Assembly (NCBI GenBank): GCA_033063855.1 | Contig: CP093831.1 | Coordinates: 7,936,001-8,000,000, forward strand | Direction: 5' to 3' | Source of the DNA: Smittia aterrima | Lineage: Eukaryota > Arthropoda > Insecta > Diptera > Chironomidae | DNA length: 64,000 bases | Part shown: positions 22,101 to 33,378 of the stretch, piece after piece | Numbering within the stretch: the stretch's first letter is position 1 | How the letters are laid out: each line of letters opens with the position of its first letter | Made by a program: the position numbers and the translations under genes | The notes under the pieces: generated by a model | Told to the model about the DNA's origin: nothing | Database searches by the model: none | What the model saw: only the letters and a program-made list of their open reading frames with translations

Positions 22101-23506
22101 TTCTCTAACTCTTGAACCAGTGAAATGATTTGCTGTTCACTTCCACCTTCAGCATTTTTATTCGCAAGGTTTCTGACGCCAAAATAATCACTGTACATCG
22201 ATGGGCATTGACTATTGGATAACATCGATTGATCTTCCAAAGGTGTTGAGGGCAAACCTTTAATAAAATTCAATTTATATTTTCTCAACGACTGAAGTTG
22301 TAGAAAATCTTACCATTCATTTGACTAAATGTATCACGACGCTTGTAAATGTACTCAGCTGCCTTCAGATAATAAATTCCTGGATGCTGAGTCTGCAAGG
22401 CTGCTAGTCCATTCTTAACAGCATCACTAAACAAATCAGCAAAGTATTGAAACTGCTGAGACGTCCAACCGTAATGTTCAAAGATAAGATCCTTAAATCC
22501 AGTCCGTGACTTGTATTTTTCGTTGTGAGCTTTAAACTGAGTGATTGAATCTCTTGGAAGATTTAGTTTAAACATCAACTTGCACATTTTGTAGTTTAGG
22601 AAACCAGCCACTGTCTTGATCTCCAAACAGTTAGTGTCAACTACGCGAATGTCTTCAAGATTTGCGTAAGCTTGCGTGTAATATCTAAAAAGAAAGTTTT
22701 GTTAGAACTCAAAGGATTTACAAAAAAAAACCTTGCTTACTTCAAAGCTGTTGGAAAGTCCAATCTAAGCTCGCAAATGAATCCCATCTTAAACTGATGG
22801 CGAACTTTCAATGTTTGATGCGACGAGCTTGTTTGATGTGATCGATAATTCTTAAGCATTTGAATGTAAAAAGCTTGCGAAAGTTCAAGGAAGGCGGATT
22901 CCAATCGAATCGTGTAACCAAGTAAGTGTTGATCATTCACTGGAAGAACAAAGAGTTGTTTGGAATTGATTTCACAGATAGTTGCTAATGCAGAAGCTCG
23001 TTCTGATGCAACGAGATCGTCGGTGGCAAGGAACGTTGAAGTCTTTTGAAGAAGCACTAATGCGATTTTCGTAAAACGATCTTGGAATTTAGCTTTAAGC
23101 TGTTGCATCATCGTCGAGCAGTTCAATTGCTTCTCTGACCATTGCGGATCCTTCCATTCAAGATCCACACAAACGACAATGAGCGACGGCAATACGTGAA
23201 GATATTTCAACATCCAGTTTTTCTTCAATATATGTTTCGGGTTGTACCATTCGAAGCTTTGCCTTTTTGGTTTCTTTGTAGGACATTCATAGTTGAAGGG
23301 AATGATTTTATATTGAATTGTTGGCCTACAAAAGCAAGGAAGTTGAAAAAAAAATCATAAATATTCAAAACAAAAACAACAAACCTATCAACACGATTGC
23401 AGAAACTCTCGAAAATCGCTTTATGCGATGCGTTGTTCATGTCCAAGCCATAAAATCCGATAAGCGGTTGTGGCAGCGCAAGCAATTCCGATGAGAATTC
23501 CGCCAT
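19180..23506 (-). CDS. TRAPPC11: TRAPPC11 (gryzun), TRAPP III vesicle-tethering subunit
   Basis: Ten exons on the minus strand: 23506-23385, 23325-22741, 22684-22314, 22257-22085, 22030-21897, 21842-21635, 21584-21153, 21098-20941, 20881-19728, 19673-19180. Phases agree at every junction and give 1276 residues, somewhat longer than the human protein (about 1130). The N-terminal region reads MAEFSSELLALPQPLIG. The foie-gras segment is recognisable (QFKMGFICELRLDFPTALK, YYTQAYANLEDIR, EHYGWTSQQFQYFADLF). The C-terminal gryzun segment has CKATFQKTQVRLNEAVIVWI. TRAPPC11 acts in ER-to-Golgi traffic and autophagy as part of the TRAPP complex. A low-complexity acidic/lysine-rich linker lies in the long ninth exon. 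AATAAA is found on the minus strand at about 19152-19147. Its start faces the 3' end of HACD3, 615 bases away. Confidence 0.92.
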
Positions 23507-24121
23507 TTCACCTAAAGAAACACTATTATTGAAGAAAATATCTAATTTTTCCGAATCAAAATATTTTTTCGAAAGAAAATTTTGAATGTCAAGTTACCGT
23601 TAAAAAATATTATATTTACAATTTAGATACTGTGACTTCATTTAGTCGAACTAATCAAGTTAATTCGAATTAATGACACGATTGAAATTAAAATCAATTT
23701 TTAAACAAAACCTTTTTTATCGTCAGGCTTTAAAGTTCAGAAGTTCAAATCCAACTGTTAATCATAGAAATGAAATTTCTATTACAAATCATGTTATCAT
23801 TTAGATAAAAATTGAATTGCTATCGGGGAAAACCCTCAGACAACTTTTCTTTTATGGAGTAGTTCATCGACTTCATCAGCAGCCTTATCAAGCACCATGC
23901 GTTTTACCGTGTGATTAAACTGAACTTTCGTCGCGGACTTTAAATGGCGTGAGATACTTCACTCTCGCTGATAAGATAAGGCAGCACCTAATTTGCTGAA
24001 AAAGCAATTAGCTAATCTTAAAGTGCACAATCTTGGTAAGCCAAGTGACTGTTTATTGTTATCTTCATTGATAATTGAATATTCTTGAGTTATAATCCGA
24101 CAATTTTGATAGACGAGCGAC
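23507..24121 (-). other. Spacer between HACD3 and TRAPPC11
   Basis: Holds the HACD3 3' end (AATAAA on the minus strand at about 24057-24052) and the TRAPPC11 promoter. No other gene is seen. Confidence 0.5.
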
Positions 24122-25330
24122 TTAATCAGACTTTGCCCGCCGTCCGCCGAGTTTCTTTGCTCTAATTGTTTGCATGTGTGTCATGACGAAAAATATTCCT
24201 GGTAAGATGAGGAAGATGAGATAAAGATACATGAACGTTGGCATGTGAAAGCTCATATTCCATCGATTGGGCATTGGAACTGACAATCTCTTCGTCTCTT
24301 CAAAGTAAGGAAGATTTCGTAGAATGACGATTCCTTCGCATAAGACTCCTAGTGGGTAAAGAGGGATCCACAGCGAGTAACGGAGCCACGTCAAGAATGA
24401 GATTTCGATTTTAAGCAGCTGTGACAAGTAGTACGGATATCTAACGATTTCGATGACTCCCCAAACGATAAAGAGATAGAAGACGACAGGTTTCGTCATC
24501 ATTCTTGGTTCGTGGTCGATCATTGCGAAAAGAACGAAAGCACGTCCACTAATTTGGACGAAAGGAAACAGAGCTCCTCCCTTAGTGTAGCCAAACAGAG
24601 GATGCATGACTTCTAGATACTGAATGAGTTGAACAAACTTGTAGGCATTGCCAACTGCTTCGTAAGTTCCTGACATCGAGTTAGAGCCGTCTCGGGACCA
24701 TCGAATGGCCATAACGATGAGAATGTACATAAATCCAACAAATTGGAATAAGTTGTACAAGATGAGATACACTTTCTTCAGATTCTCTTTTCTGAATCCA
24801 AGTTCCTCCTTTTGAAGCTGATTAAACATGTTGGGATAATCTTTCATCACATCGCGAGGCTTTTCATCGTCGTCATCTCCGTCTTCCGACTGCCATCGAT
24901 CGAAATCGATTTTCAACCACGAAGGTTTCTGTGGCTGACAAATCTAAAAGAGAAATATTTGAGATATCGTTCACTATGGAGACACGAAATTAAACTTACG
25001 AGGCGTGACCAAAACCCAGGCGACAGCTTAGGAAGAAAAACATCGACTTTTCCGCCGGTTTGCACGGATTTTATCTTCTCTGGGTTTATTTCATTTAAAA
25101 GATCTAATGTGAACTTGTATTCCTTTAAACCTTGTGCACCAACGCCGTATGCATTAAAATTGACCTTTGTCTTGTCAGCCTTCACATTAAAATTCTTGAG
25201 GAAAATAAATTTTTTCAAAAATCGAAGACTCAAATTAATGCACTTTATTTACCTTCACATCTTTTAAGTCGATCTTGAGCGTGATTTGTTTTTCAGTCTG
25301 AGCCCAGTACACAAAAGGACTGATAGACAT
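24122..25330 (-). CDS. HACD3: Very-long-chain 3-hydroxyacyl-CoA dehydratase, HACD3/PTPLAD1 type
   Basis: Minus-strand exons 25330-25253, 25194-25000 and 24943-24122, all phase 0; 364 residues, matching the human HACD3 length (362). The first 100 residues form a CS/p23-like domain (FVYWAQTEKQITLKID, GKVDVFLPKL, FWSRL), then an acidic linker (EDGDDDDEKP). The PTPLA domain follows with about six membrane segments and the catalytic region EIVRYPYY and WLRYSLWIPLYPLG. The enzyme performs the third, dehydrating step of very-long-chain fatty-acid elongation in the ER membrane. The basic tail (KKLGGRRAKSD) resembles an ER-retention tail. Drosophila Hacd2 (CG9267) is the likely counterpart. Confidence 0.93.
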
Positions 25331-25743
25331 TATTTCTTGACTTGTTTCAAGCGAACACTGATCGAGACAAACAAATCGTCTTAAAAGTTATTTTTTCGTT
25401 CAAACTGAGATTTTCCAGGGGTTCGACACGGAGGGTCAAAAAAAATAACTAGTTATGAAGATTTATATATAATTAATAAAGATTTTTGTCTAATTTTTCG
25501 GTGCTAAAAGAATTGTTAATTAATTTTATGCGACGTGGAAGAAAAGTAAGAAAAAATTATGAGAAAACGAAAATGAAGGAATAGTTACGGAACTGGCGCT
25601 AATACCCCTTCGAATATGCGCAGTTCAAATCGACCGTTTCGAAAACATGAATTTGCCGATAGCCATTCTATTAATAAAGTAACAAATTACTATTCAAAAG
25701 ATTTTTATTGAACAATGTTAAATTCACTGTAATTGATAACAAT
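25331..25743. other. Spacer between HACD3 and the small peptide gene
   Basis: Holds the HACD3 promoter region and a poly(A) signal of the peptide gene (TTTATT at 25703-25708, AATAAA on the minus strand). Nothing else is seen. Confidence 0.55.
25703..25708 (-). terminator. Poly(A) signal of the small peptide gene
   Basis: AATAAA on the minus strand, 36-41 bases after the TGA stop of the cysteine-rich peptide. Confidence 0.6.
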
Positions 25744-26020
25744 TCACATCATGCAGCAGCAAGTTCCATTGGGCAGAACAAATTTCTTCATAAAGTCGAA
25801 TTCACAATTTTTCGAGCAACTTACTCCTTCTAGATCGGCAACCAAACCTTCTGTCGAGGCATCGCACATTGGGATTTCATTTTCATTGGAGTCCCCGCCG
25901 GATTCGGTGAGGTTTGCACTGACTTGAAATAAAATAATTATTTGTTGAAATTTCTAAATTTTACTTCACTTTACTTAGAACAATCAGCAAAATTGCAGTT
26001 AAAGCTTCAGTCGCTTGCAT
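25744..26020 (-). CDS. Small secreted cysteine-rich peptide, unrecognised
   Basis: Minus-strand exons 26020-25975 and 25922-25744, joined in phase 1; 74 residues. MQATEALTAILLIVLISA is a good signal peptide, cut near ISA-NLTE. The mature peptide is about 56 residues with an acidic start (ESGGDSNENE), an N-glycosylation-type NLT and NGT, and six cysteines spaced as MCD, SC-SKNC and a terminal CCCMM. An AATAAA 36-41 bases past the stop, correct splice sites and an exact two-exon frame support a real gene, although each exon is short. Six cysteines suggest three disulphides, as in secreted peptides of the defensin, inhibitor or neurohormone size class, but I recognise none. It is divergent from CLUAP1, ATG to ATG 357 bases. 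Confidence 0.7.
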
Positions 26021-26376
26021 GATCCCTTTCTCTTTCCTATTGATAATAAACTCAACTAAACGTTTCTTAACTTGCAAATTCTTTAAAAAGATTTTCGTTT
26101 AATGATTTACACAAGCGATTTGTAGTTAAATAGTAATTTGAACAAAGTTTTCACGCTCGTGACTAATAATCGCTTATCTAATTAGTGTTCTCGTGACATT
26201 TGTGACATAAATATTTCGCCAAATCTTAGATAATTTCACGAAAGGATTCAGAGTTGTTTTTATTATATCCAACGCTCTTTACTCAATCAAATATTTTAGA
26301 AAAAAAAGTTGTTTGGACACATGTGATTTTCCAATTGTTACTATAACGACGAGCGATCAAAACAAAATTTCTGAAA

Positions 26377-27761
26377 ATGGCTTTCAAGAGTGTTCGAGGT
26401 GAATTTTAATTGTTTCCTTTCATTTCTCTAACTCATTTTCATCTGTTTCAGATTTCTCGGAGCAACTAAAACTCATTGGCTATCAAGATAATATTCCGCT
26501 TGCCGTTCTCTGCACTTTCTCTGGCAACGAAACTTCATTTCGAGCTTATGGAAATATTTTGATTTGGTTGGTTAAATGTTTAGATCCCGATGCGATGGTA
26601 CATCAAGATTCGCATACGGAAAGTGATCGAGTAATGTTGATCAGAACTGCGACTGAGTTTTTGGTGAGACACAAAAGAAACTTCAATAAAATATTTATAC
26701 ACGATCGATTGATTTTTAGGCAGTGTCAGCAGGAATCAAATTGAATCCGAGAAAACTTTACGCCAGCAATTGTGCCACAGCGAAAGAACTTTTAAAAGTT
26801 ACCACAGCTTTGCTTCACTCTCCTCAAAGTGTGCAACAAGAAGATGGACAAGTCATTAACTTCGAAGACACGATCAGCAACGATGAGATCAGAAAGACAC
26901 GAAATCTTTCGACTGAGCTAACTAAACATGGTGTTAACATGTACGACTTGATTTCAAAGGAAACGGTCAACAAAGAATCGAGATTGCAGTTCACTAAACC
27001 TCTTGAGCTTAATGTAGTTGAAAAGCTGTTGAAACAATCGATCGGAACTTTAAAGAATCAACTCGCATCAGGCAAAGCGACAATCGAGAGTCAAATCACT
27101 GAACGATCAAGTTTGGAGTCAAAGATTCAAAGAAGAGAATCAGAACTTGAACGAACAAGCAGTCGCCTCGCGACTTTGCAGAGAATTCGACCAGCTTACC
27201 TCGAAGAATTTGAAAAGATTGAACTTCAAATGCAAGAGCTTTACGCTCAGTACACTTTGAGAATTCGATGCTACGATGCTATGAAGCATTTGTTGACAAA
27301 TAATAATTCAACGCCAGCATCGTTCTCTCCTCTACAGAAAGTTCATGACAGTTCAATTCCAATTCTGCCGGAAGAAGGTTTAACTGACGATGAAGATGAG
27401 GGTGACAACAATTCCAATGACACAGACTTCAAGGACGATCAATCGTTGCTCAATCAAGACATCTTCAAGCAGGTTTCAACTCGATTGATGACACGAGGCG
27501 AAAGAAAACCAAACGAACCGATCGAAAGAGTTAGCAAGCAAGCCACTGACGATTTGAGTGTTTCAGAATCATCACCAGAAAGTGAAGACTTAGAGAGTGG
27601 AGAACTTGAATTTAGTAAGAGCTTTTAGTTTAAATTGTGAGCTTTTCTTGATGCTTTGCTTTGTGCTTTCAGTAATGGATATGGAAAAAGGCGAAGACCG
27701 GTTGATGAACTTTAAGAGAGAAGCGAACAACAAAAATGAAATCAGCGATGAAGACTTTTAA
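26377..27761 (+). CDS. CLUAP1: CLUAP1 / IFT38 (qilin), intraflagellar transport complex B protein
   Basis: Exons 26377-26398, 26452-26663, 26720-27614, 27673-27761; 405 residues. The N-terminal calponin-homology-like domain starts MAFKSVRDFSEQLKLIGY, with RAYGNILIWLVKCLDPD and ESDRVMLIRTATEFL characteristic of the family. KLNPRKLYASNCATAKELLK and NMYDLISKE follow. A long coiled coil (about 155-260, including SLESKIQRRESELER and LATLQRIRPAYLEEFEKIE) leads to a low-complexity acidic tail (DDEDEGDNNSND, SESSPESEDLESGE). IFT38 binds IFT20/54/57 in ciliary transport complex IFT-B; in flies such genes are needed mainly in ciliated sensory neurons. The first exon is only seven codons plus one base. 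Confidence 0.93.
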
Positions 27762-27827
27762 TAAATTTTTAATTGAAATCTTAATAAAGTTTTAGAACTT
27801 AAAACTTGAATCCTCAGAGTCGCAATC

Positions 27828-28874
27828 GTGGTTTTCTCCGCGTTGATTTACTCATGTCAATCAATTAACTTAGAATTTGAATTAATGGAATTTGAGTTGG
27901 GCAAAGATACTCTAAGACTTTGTTTAGCGAAATATTTGATCATCGCAAATCCAAATGTAACCATTACGAGCGAAAATGGAAACACAGAAATTCAGCCAAA
28001 TCGTCAATTTTATTAGTGATAAGTTCGAGTTTAAAGTCAAGCTGATCCTAAACCGTTTACGAAGTTTGCAGCAGAAAACAATGATCTTGCTGAGTTCGAT
28101 AGCGATTTATTCGAATTCAACACTGAACTTCGTTTGATTCAATTTTGGAATAACAAACTTAACGTGATCGGAGAAAATATTGTCACACCTTTGGAGAATC
28201 TTGAATTCGCAGAATTTTCATCAAACGAGTGCATCGATTTTAACATGTGGGGAAGAGAAGCGATTCACTTGCTTGAAGCCTGGATTGAAAGCAATTGCGT
28301 AGCGACTAGCGAGGACAAACAAGCAGCTGAACTCAAAACATCAAAGGCTCAGAATGTTTGGTATTCTGAGCCGAACCGTGTTGCAGACAGCAATTTCAAA
28401 ACATTGTCAAAAGTCATCTCATCGATGCTTGAGAGACAAAGTGTTTGGGAAGACAGATACAGAAACTTTGCCTTTGAGTTGGTCTGCATGTTAAGTGAAA
28501 CTGTCTGTAAAGTAGAAGCCGCGGAAGTCTGAGAATAATGTTGTGAGATGAAATGCGTTGATGAAGTCGATGGCTATGTCGATAATGCTCCAACGGACGA
28601 ACTCAGCGAATTGCTAAAAGATTGCGTTGAAGCTGAAGTCAAATTTTATCGCTTTCAAAACTTTTTGCATTGCAACTGAAGCATTCCGGGCTTGGGTAGC
28701 GAGATGAAAGATTTGCTGACTTTGCATTTATCCAATGTTTTTACTTATTATCAAGATGAACCATTCGCAGTCACTTCAAGTGATGAAAATAATTCCTTTT
28801 ACAAAAAAAAATGTTTGATAACTTTAAATGATGGCATTAATTTACTTATTTATTGTGAGTTCCTTGCTTTATAA
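27828..28874 (+). pseudogene. Coding-like segments broken by stops, probably a decayed gene of unknown family
   Basis: Three or four consecutive plus-strand segments look like protein but sit in different frames or are split by stops. They are 27828-28016 (FELGKDTLRLCLAKYLII), about 28046-28532 (FAEFSSNECIDFNMWGREA, LLEAWIESN, QSVWEDRYRNFAFELV), about 28557-28679 (DELSELLKDCVEAEVKFYRF) and 28692-28874 (EMKDLLTLHLSNVFTYY). No clean GT-AG introns join them. Amino-acid composition looks like a helical intracellular protein. I do not recognise the family. A multi-exon gene with splice sites I missed is the alternative. Confidence 0.45.
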
Positions 28875-30013
28875 TCGCGCATTGCGTTCATAATTTGTTT
28901 CTTTTTCTATTTTGCACAACATTATTCTCAGATGAACGTGTAGCTTCAGGTTATAAATCATTGTCATCTATATTTTCTGCTTATTTCCGTCGCAATTGCT
29001 TTTAAAAGAGGAAGCTTCTCGATAGAAACGAATATTTATCGACAGAAAATTGATGCAAAATTAGAAGTTAAAGACTTATCCGCTTTGTCTCATATTAGCT
29101 AGACGAACATAAAAACAATATTGAGACTAATAAGCTTTTAAAGCTTTAATTCTTAAAGTATTCATAGAAAGAATATTCACGGAAAAATTGCTTTTCTCTT
29201 TTCCAAAAAAAACATTTAAACAGCTTTTCAATGTAGTCTCAAATGAAAATTGAATTTCTTAAATAATAAAAATGATTTCTTTTTGCATAAAACGGCTGCA
29301 TAAAGTCGAGAGCTATTTACTTTTGGTCTATTGCAACGCTTCTTGGTTCTCCGTTATTTGAATTCCATTGTCTTCACAGCGAATATTTCATGAAAACACA
29401 AAACTTCGAAAGGAAACTGTAATTAAATTTAGAAACGACAGCTTCAATGCGGCTGCACTGTAAACCGACGTTCGCAGTATTTCTGGCATTTGCTGACAAC
29501 GAGTAACACACAATCGCTGTGTCAAGGAGATAAAAGTTTAAGCGAATGCTTCGTGGGATAAACAGTTTTAAAATGAAGCCAATTCGTTTCACTTCACTTA
29601 AAAAAAGACTTTCCCTATGGATAAAAAGTGAAACTTAATATTTCGTCTCCAGTCGAGACTCTCGACTCAAATATTTCGTATCAACATTGGATAACGGCCA
29701 AATATTTTTATTTTGATGCAATGCCACTCAGGAAGAGAGTTTCTTGAAGATGAAAATATTTTCCGCTATGTGAATGAGTTAGAGTTTTTCTAGATAAAGT
29801 TTTTCCGTTTTGGAAAGTTCATTAAAGTTTTTTTCCTATGACAATGATCTGAGCTTCAAGCGATTAAAGATAATAAGGAAGAGTAAAGATCAGAAATAGA
29901 TAAAACAAACTGTTTTTGAATTTAATATCTTTAATTGCTTTTAGATCTAATATCATGAAATTATTTTCAAAATATTTTTAAACATTCACTAAAGTTTAAG
30001 CGTCGTCTGCGAT
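28875..30013. other. Gene-free stretch before the DUF1091-like cluster
   Basis: AT-rich; no exon, RNA gene or repeat supported on either strand. Confidence 0.5.
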
Positions 30014-30674
30014 ATGATCGTTGTTAAAGTTCTTCCGCTGTTCATCTTGCTTGCAGCAAGTTATTGCACAAAGGACTTCATGAACTTTTACATCAAAGGT
30101 GTGCGATGCAACGCCTCGGAGAAATACATTCATAACTTTTCGTGTTTCGCAAAATCATTCAACCGATCGTTCTCAGGAATTAACATAATTGGATCCACAA
30201 AAATGCCTTTAAACAAAATATTCGTAAGTAGATCTATGTGATCAAAAAACTGAAATGAAATTATTCTTGTCAATTGTCAGGTTAATGTTGAGCTTTTCTA
30301 CAAATACGGATTGATTTATCGTGAAGTTATTCACACTCCAAAATTCGATTTTTGCAAGCTTTTGGACGAAAATGACTTCAGCAACAAATTCATTGCGACA
30401 GTACTGAAATTTATCAACGACACAGCTCCAGGAGTAATACATAAATGTCCTTACACAGTAAGTTCAAGTGAATTGTGAAACCAAAAGATTCAAAAATGTT
30501 TTTCAGAGCGTCAATATTTCAAATGCTGCAGTCAAAATAGACGCTTTGGGTTCGATCTTTCCTACTGGAGATTACAAGTTGATTTCTAGAGTAAAAGATG
30601 AAAATGATGAGTTAATTGCCTCATCAAATGTAATTGCTACCATTTTGTCCTCCGAAAAGAATACTTTTGGATAA
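30014..30674 (+). CDS. DUF1091-like secreted protein 1
   Basis: Exons 30014-30223, 30281-30457, 30507-30674, all phase 0; 184 residues. Signal peptide MIVVKVLPLFILLAASYC. The mature protein shows the pattern of insect DUF1091 proteins: GVRCNASEKY...SCFAKS with two Cys, FCKLL with one, HKCPY with one, and a late PTGDY motif before a beta-rich end. DUF1091 is an arthropod family with an MD-2-like fold in which some relatives (Drosophila CheB) are expressed in gustatory cells; the role here is unknown. A stop follows NTFG directly. It is the most divergent of the four intact members in this cluster. Confidence 0.8.
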
Positions 30675-30799
30675 ATTTGTTTAGATCAACCACGATAAAA
30701 GCAATAAAAATAAATAGATCTACTGTGTTTAGTTTTGATATCATGAAATTATTATCGAGCCATTTTTTTAACAATCAAAGTTTTATATTTATTTTTGAG

Positions 30800-31342
30800 A
30801 TGATTGTTTTTAAAGTTTTTCCGCTTTTCATTTCGCTCGCAGCTAGTAATTGCATCAATGACTTCATGAACTTTTAGTTCAAAGGTGTACAATGCAACGC
30901 TTTGGCGAAAGAAGTTCATCAAAACTTGAATCAAGTTACTTGATATGTTTTGCAAAATCTTACAACCGATCGTTACACATTTTACTCTAACATAAAGCTT
31001 AAAATACTTTTTCAGTTCGTCAACATCCAAATGCTAATATAAAGATTTCGACTCTGAGTTTGATCTTCGCTACAGGCGATTCAAAGTTTATTATGCACTT
31101 TCAAGATGATGCAACTTATTGGAACAGTCAATGTAATACCGTAATTACATCTTGCTCATCATTTGATCGTAACTCTTTTGATATACAGTCTCAAGTTAAG
31201 GCCGGTAACATGTCAAATTCGAAATGCAATACAATCGCTTTGTTTACTACTGGCAATCACAAAGTAATTTGTAAGATTAACGATGATAAAGATCATTTTA
31301 TTGTTTCAGAAAATATAACTGCGTCTATCCTGTCGTCTGAGT
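30800..31342 (+). pseudogene. DUF1091-like relic with premature stop and doubled third exon
   Basis: The first exon begins as in its neighbours (MIVFKVFPLFISLAAS) but has a TAG at 30875-30877 and later stops. Exon 2 is missing. A third-exon-like piece follows the acceptor near 31016 (FVNIQ, then LIFATGDSKFI) and a second one follows at about 31200-31342 (LFTTGNHKVICKI, ITASILSSE). The doubled third exon indicates an unequal exchange before or during decay. Confidence 0.75.
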
Positions 31343-31478
31343 GAAATACTTTTGTATAATTTTACTTTGACGTTCTACAAATAAAAAAATAAATAAACAA
31401 CAAAAAGTCGTGGCCAGTAGAAACAAATACTTTTCTTTCAAGTCGTCAAGTCATTCCTTTCAAATCATTCATTGTGAG

Positions 31479-32158
31479 ATGATCGTTTTCAAAGTTCTTC
31501 CGTTGTTCATTTTACTCGCAGCGAGTTATTGCGGCAAGCAAGGCAGCAAGGAATTCATGAACATTTATATCAAGGGTGCGCGATGCAACTTTTCGGAAAA
31601 ACATCTTTACAATTTGACATGTTTCGGAAAATCATTCAACCGATCGTTCTCAGGATTTAACGTATTCGGAACACTCAAAACACCTTTGCGTAAGATATTC
31701 GTAAGTATTTGAGTAAAAAAATTGAAAACTGATAGATCTAACTTTTTATCTTGTCAATTGAAAGATTAATATTAATATTCACTACAAATACGGAACGATT
31801 TATCGCGATGTTCTTCACACACCAAAATTCGAAGTATGCAAACTTTTGGACGCAAACGACATCAGCAACCAAATAATTACTGTGGTACTTAATTTTCTTA
31901 ACGACACTTCTCCAGGCTTTGTACACAAATGTCCTTACTACGTAAGTTTGAGTGATTTGTGAGTCTAAAAGATTTAAAAATATTTTTCAGTTCGTCAACA
32001 TAACAAATGCAAAACCTAACCCAAAAGCTGTGACTTCGATCTTTCCTACCGGCGATTACAAGTTCATTATACGGCTTAACGATGGAGACGACCAGTTTAT
32101 TGCCACAGTCATTGTAATTTTTTCTGTTTCATCATCTGAGCGAAATAGTTTTGGATAA
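31479..32158 (+). CDS. DUF1091-like secreted protein 2
   Basis: Exons 31479-31700, 31765-31941, 31991-32158, all phase 0; 188 residues. Signal peptide MIVFKVLPLFILLAASYC, then a short insertion GKQGSK absent from protein 1. The four-Cys framework (ARCNFSEK, LTCFGKS, VCKLLD, HKCPYY) and FPTGDYKF are intact. Protein 4 is its close copy at an offset of exactly 1900 bases, introns included. The family role is unknown here; presumed extracellular lipid- or ligand-binding fold by family. Confidence 0.82.
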
Positions 32159-32284
32159 ATTTATTTCACTATTGAACTAGTATAATAATTTACCAGAAGT
32201 CTTCCGGCGGAACATAAAATTGTTTTGAGATAACATGAAATTATTATCGAAATATTGCCTTCACTGTTGTTTTCAATTTTCATT

Positions 32285-32980
32285 ATGATGATCGTTTTCA
32301 AAGTTTCCCTCTCTTCATTTTATATGCAGCAATTTATTGCGCCAAGCAAGGCTCAAAACAAGTGACCAAGGACTTCATGAATTTATACTTCAGAGGTGTG
32401 CGACGCAACGGCTTGAAGAATACATTCATCAAAACTATTCGTGCTTAGCAAAATCTTTCAATTGATATAACTTAACGTCCAAAATGCGCCAAAATGCCTT
32501 TCAACAAAATATTCGTAAGTAGATCTATGTGATTAAAAAACTGAAATGATTTTATTTTGTGATTTGTGCAAACTTTTGGACGAAAGCAACTATAGTTACA
32601 AATTAATAGGAACAGCAAATAGCCTTCTCAGCGTCTTTGCTACAGGAGCATTACTTAAGTGTCCATACACTGTTAGTTGATGTGAATTTGTAACATAATC
32701 AAATAGAGCAAGACATGAATCACTGCGGTATTTTAATCGTCGTGGCATTAATCATCTACTGTAATACTTTCCACATTTCATTTTCTTCATTAAATATTCA
32801 TGTCTTGCTCTTTTGTCAACTTAAAAAATGCTCAAAAGTCAACACAAATCAACACATCGATTTTTCCAACCGGCGATTACAAACTCGTTTTACGAGCTTC
32901 CGATGGACACGATCAGTTAATTAGTTCAGCAGTCGTATTTTTTTTCTGTGGTGTCATCTGAGCGAAATCCATTTGAATAA
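32285..32980 (+). pseudogene. DUF1091-like relic with frameshift and inserted hairpin
   Basis: This is the 1900-base-offset counterpart of intact gene 5 (34185). A one-base deletion in AAAGTTTCCC (AAAGTTTTTCC in gene 5) shifts the frame inside the signal peptide. The first conserved Cys codon is changed (VRRNG). The second exon lacks its first half and resumes at LCKLLDES near 32565. The third exon survives as IFPTGDYKLVLRA-like sequence at about 32850-32980. A 107-base inverted-repeat insertion lies between exons 2 and 3. Confidence 0.8.
32705..32811. mobile_element. Short hairpin insertion with perfect 16-base inverted repeats
   Basis: AGAGCAAGACATGAAT at 32705-32720 is the exact reverse complement of 32796-32811, around a 75-base centre. 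The corresponding intron of the intact paralogue (34653-34709) has no such sequence, so this is an insertion or a local inverted duplication. No target duplication is obvious. Confidence 0.55.
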
Positions 32981-33149
32981 TTTTTTATCAACAATAAAAT
33001 TAACAAAAAAAAAACAATATTTGGTCAAATGACCGGAAGATAAGATTACTTTTAAATCTGATGTCTTTAAATTGTTAACCACATGTGTTCAAGCCCACAC
33101 TGTAATATTCACCTTGAGTTTAAGTGATTTTTATGCTGATAAAACCATT

Positions 33150-33317
33150 TATCGAAATTTTAAACCCAACACAATTGCTTTGGTTTCGATCTTTCCTGCT
33201 GGCAGTTACATTATTATTTATTGGATGAAAGATCATAAAGATAAAATATTTGTTTTTGGATATGTAATTAAGACCATCCTGTCGTCCGAGCGAAATACTT
33301 TTAGGAAGTTTGGTTGA
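33150..33317 (+). pseudogene. Isolated DUF1091-like third-exon relic
   Basis: ALVSIFPAGSYIIIYWMKD followed by VIKTILSSERNTF matches the C-terminal exon of the neighbouring genes, but no first or second exon precedes it. It is the leftover of a further gene copy. Confidence 0.65.
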
Positions 33318-33378
33318 GGCGTTTTGCAATTTTTACCTTTATTTGTATCTTTAAACCATTTTCCACATTCGTTGTGAG

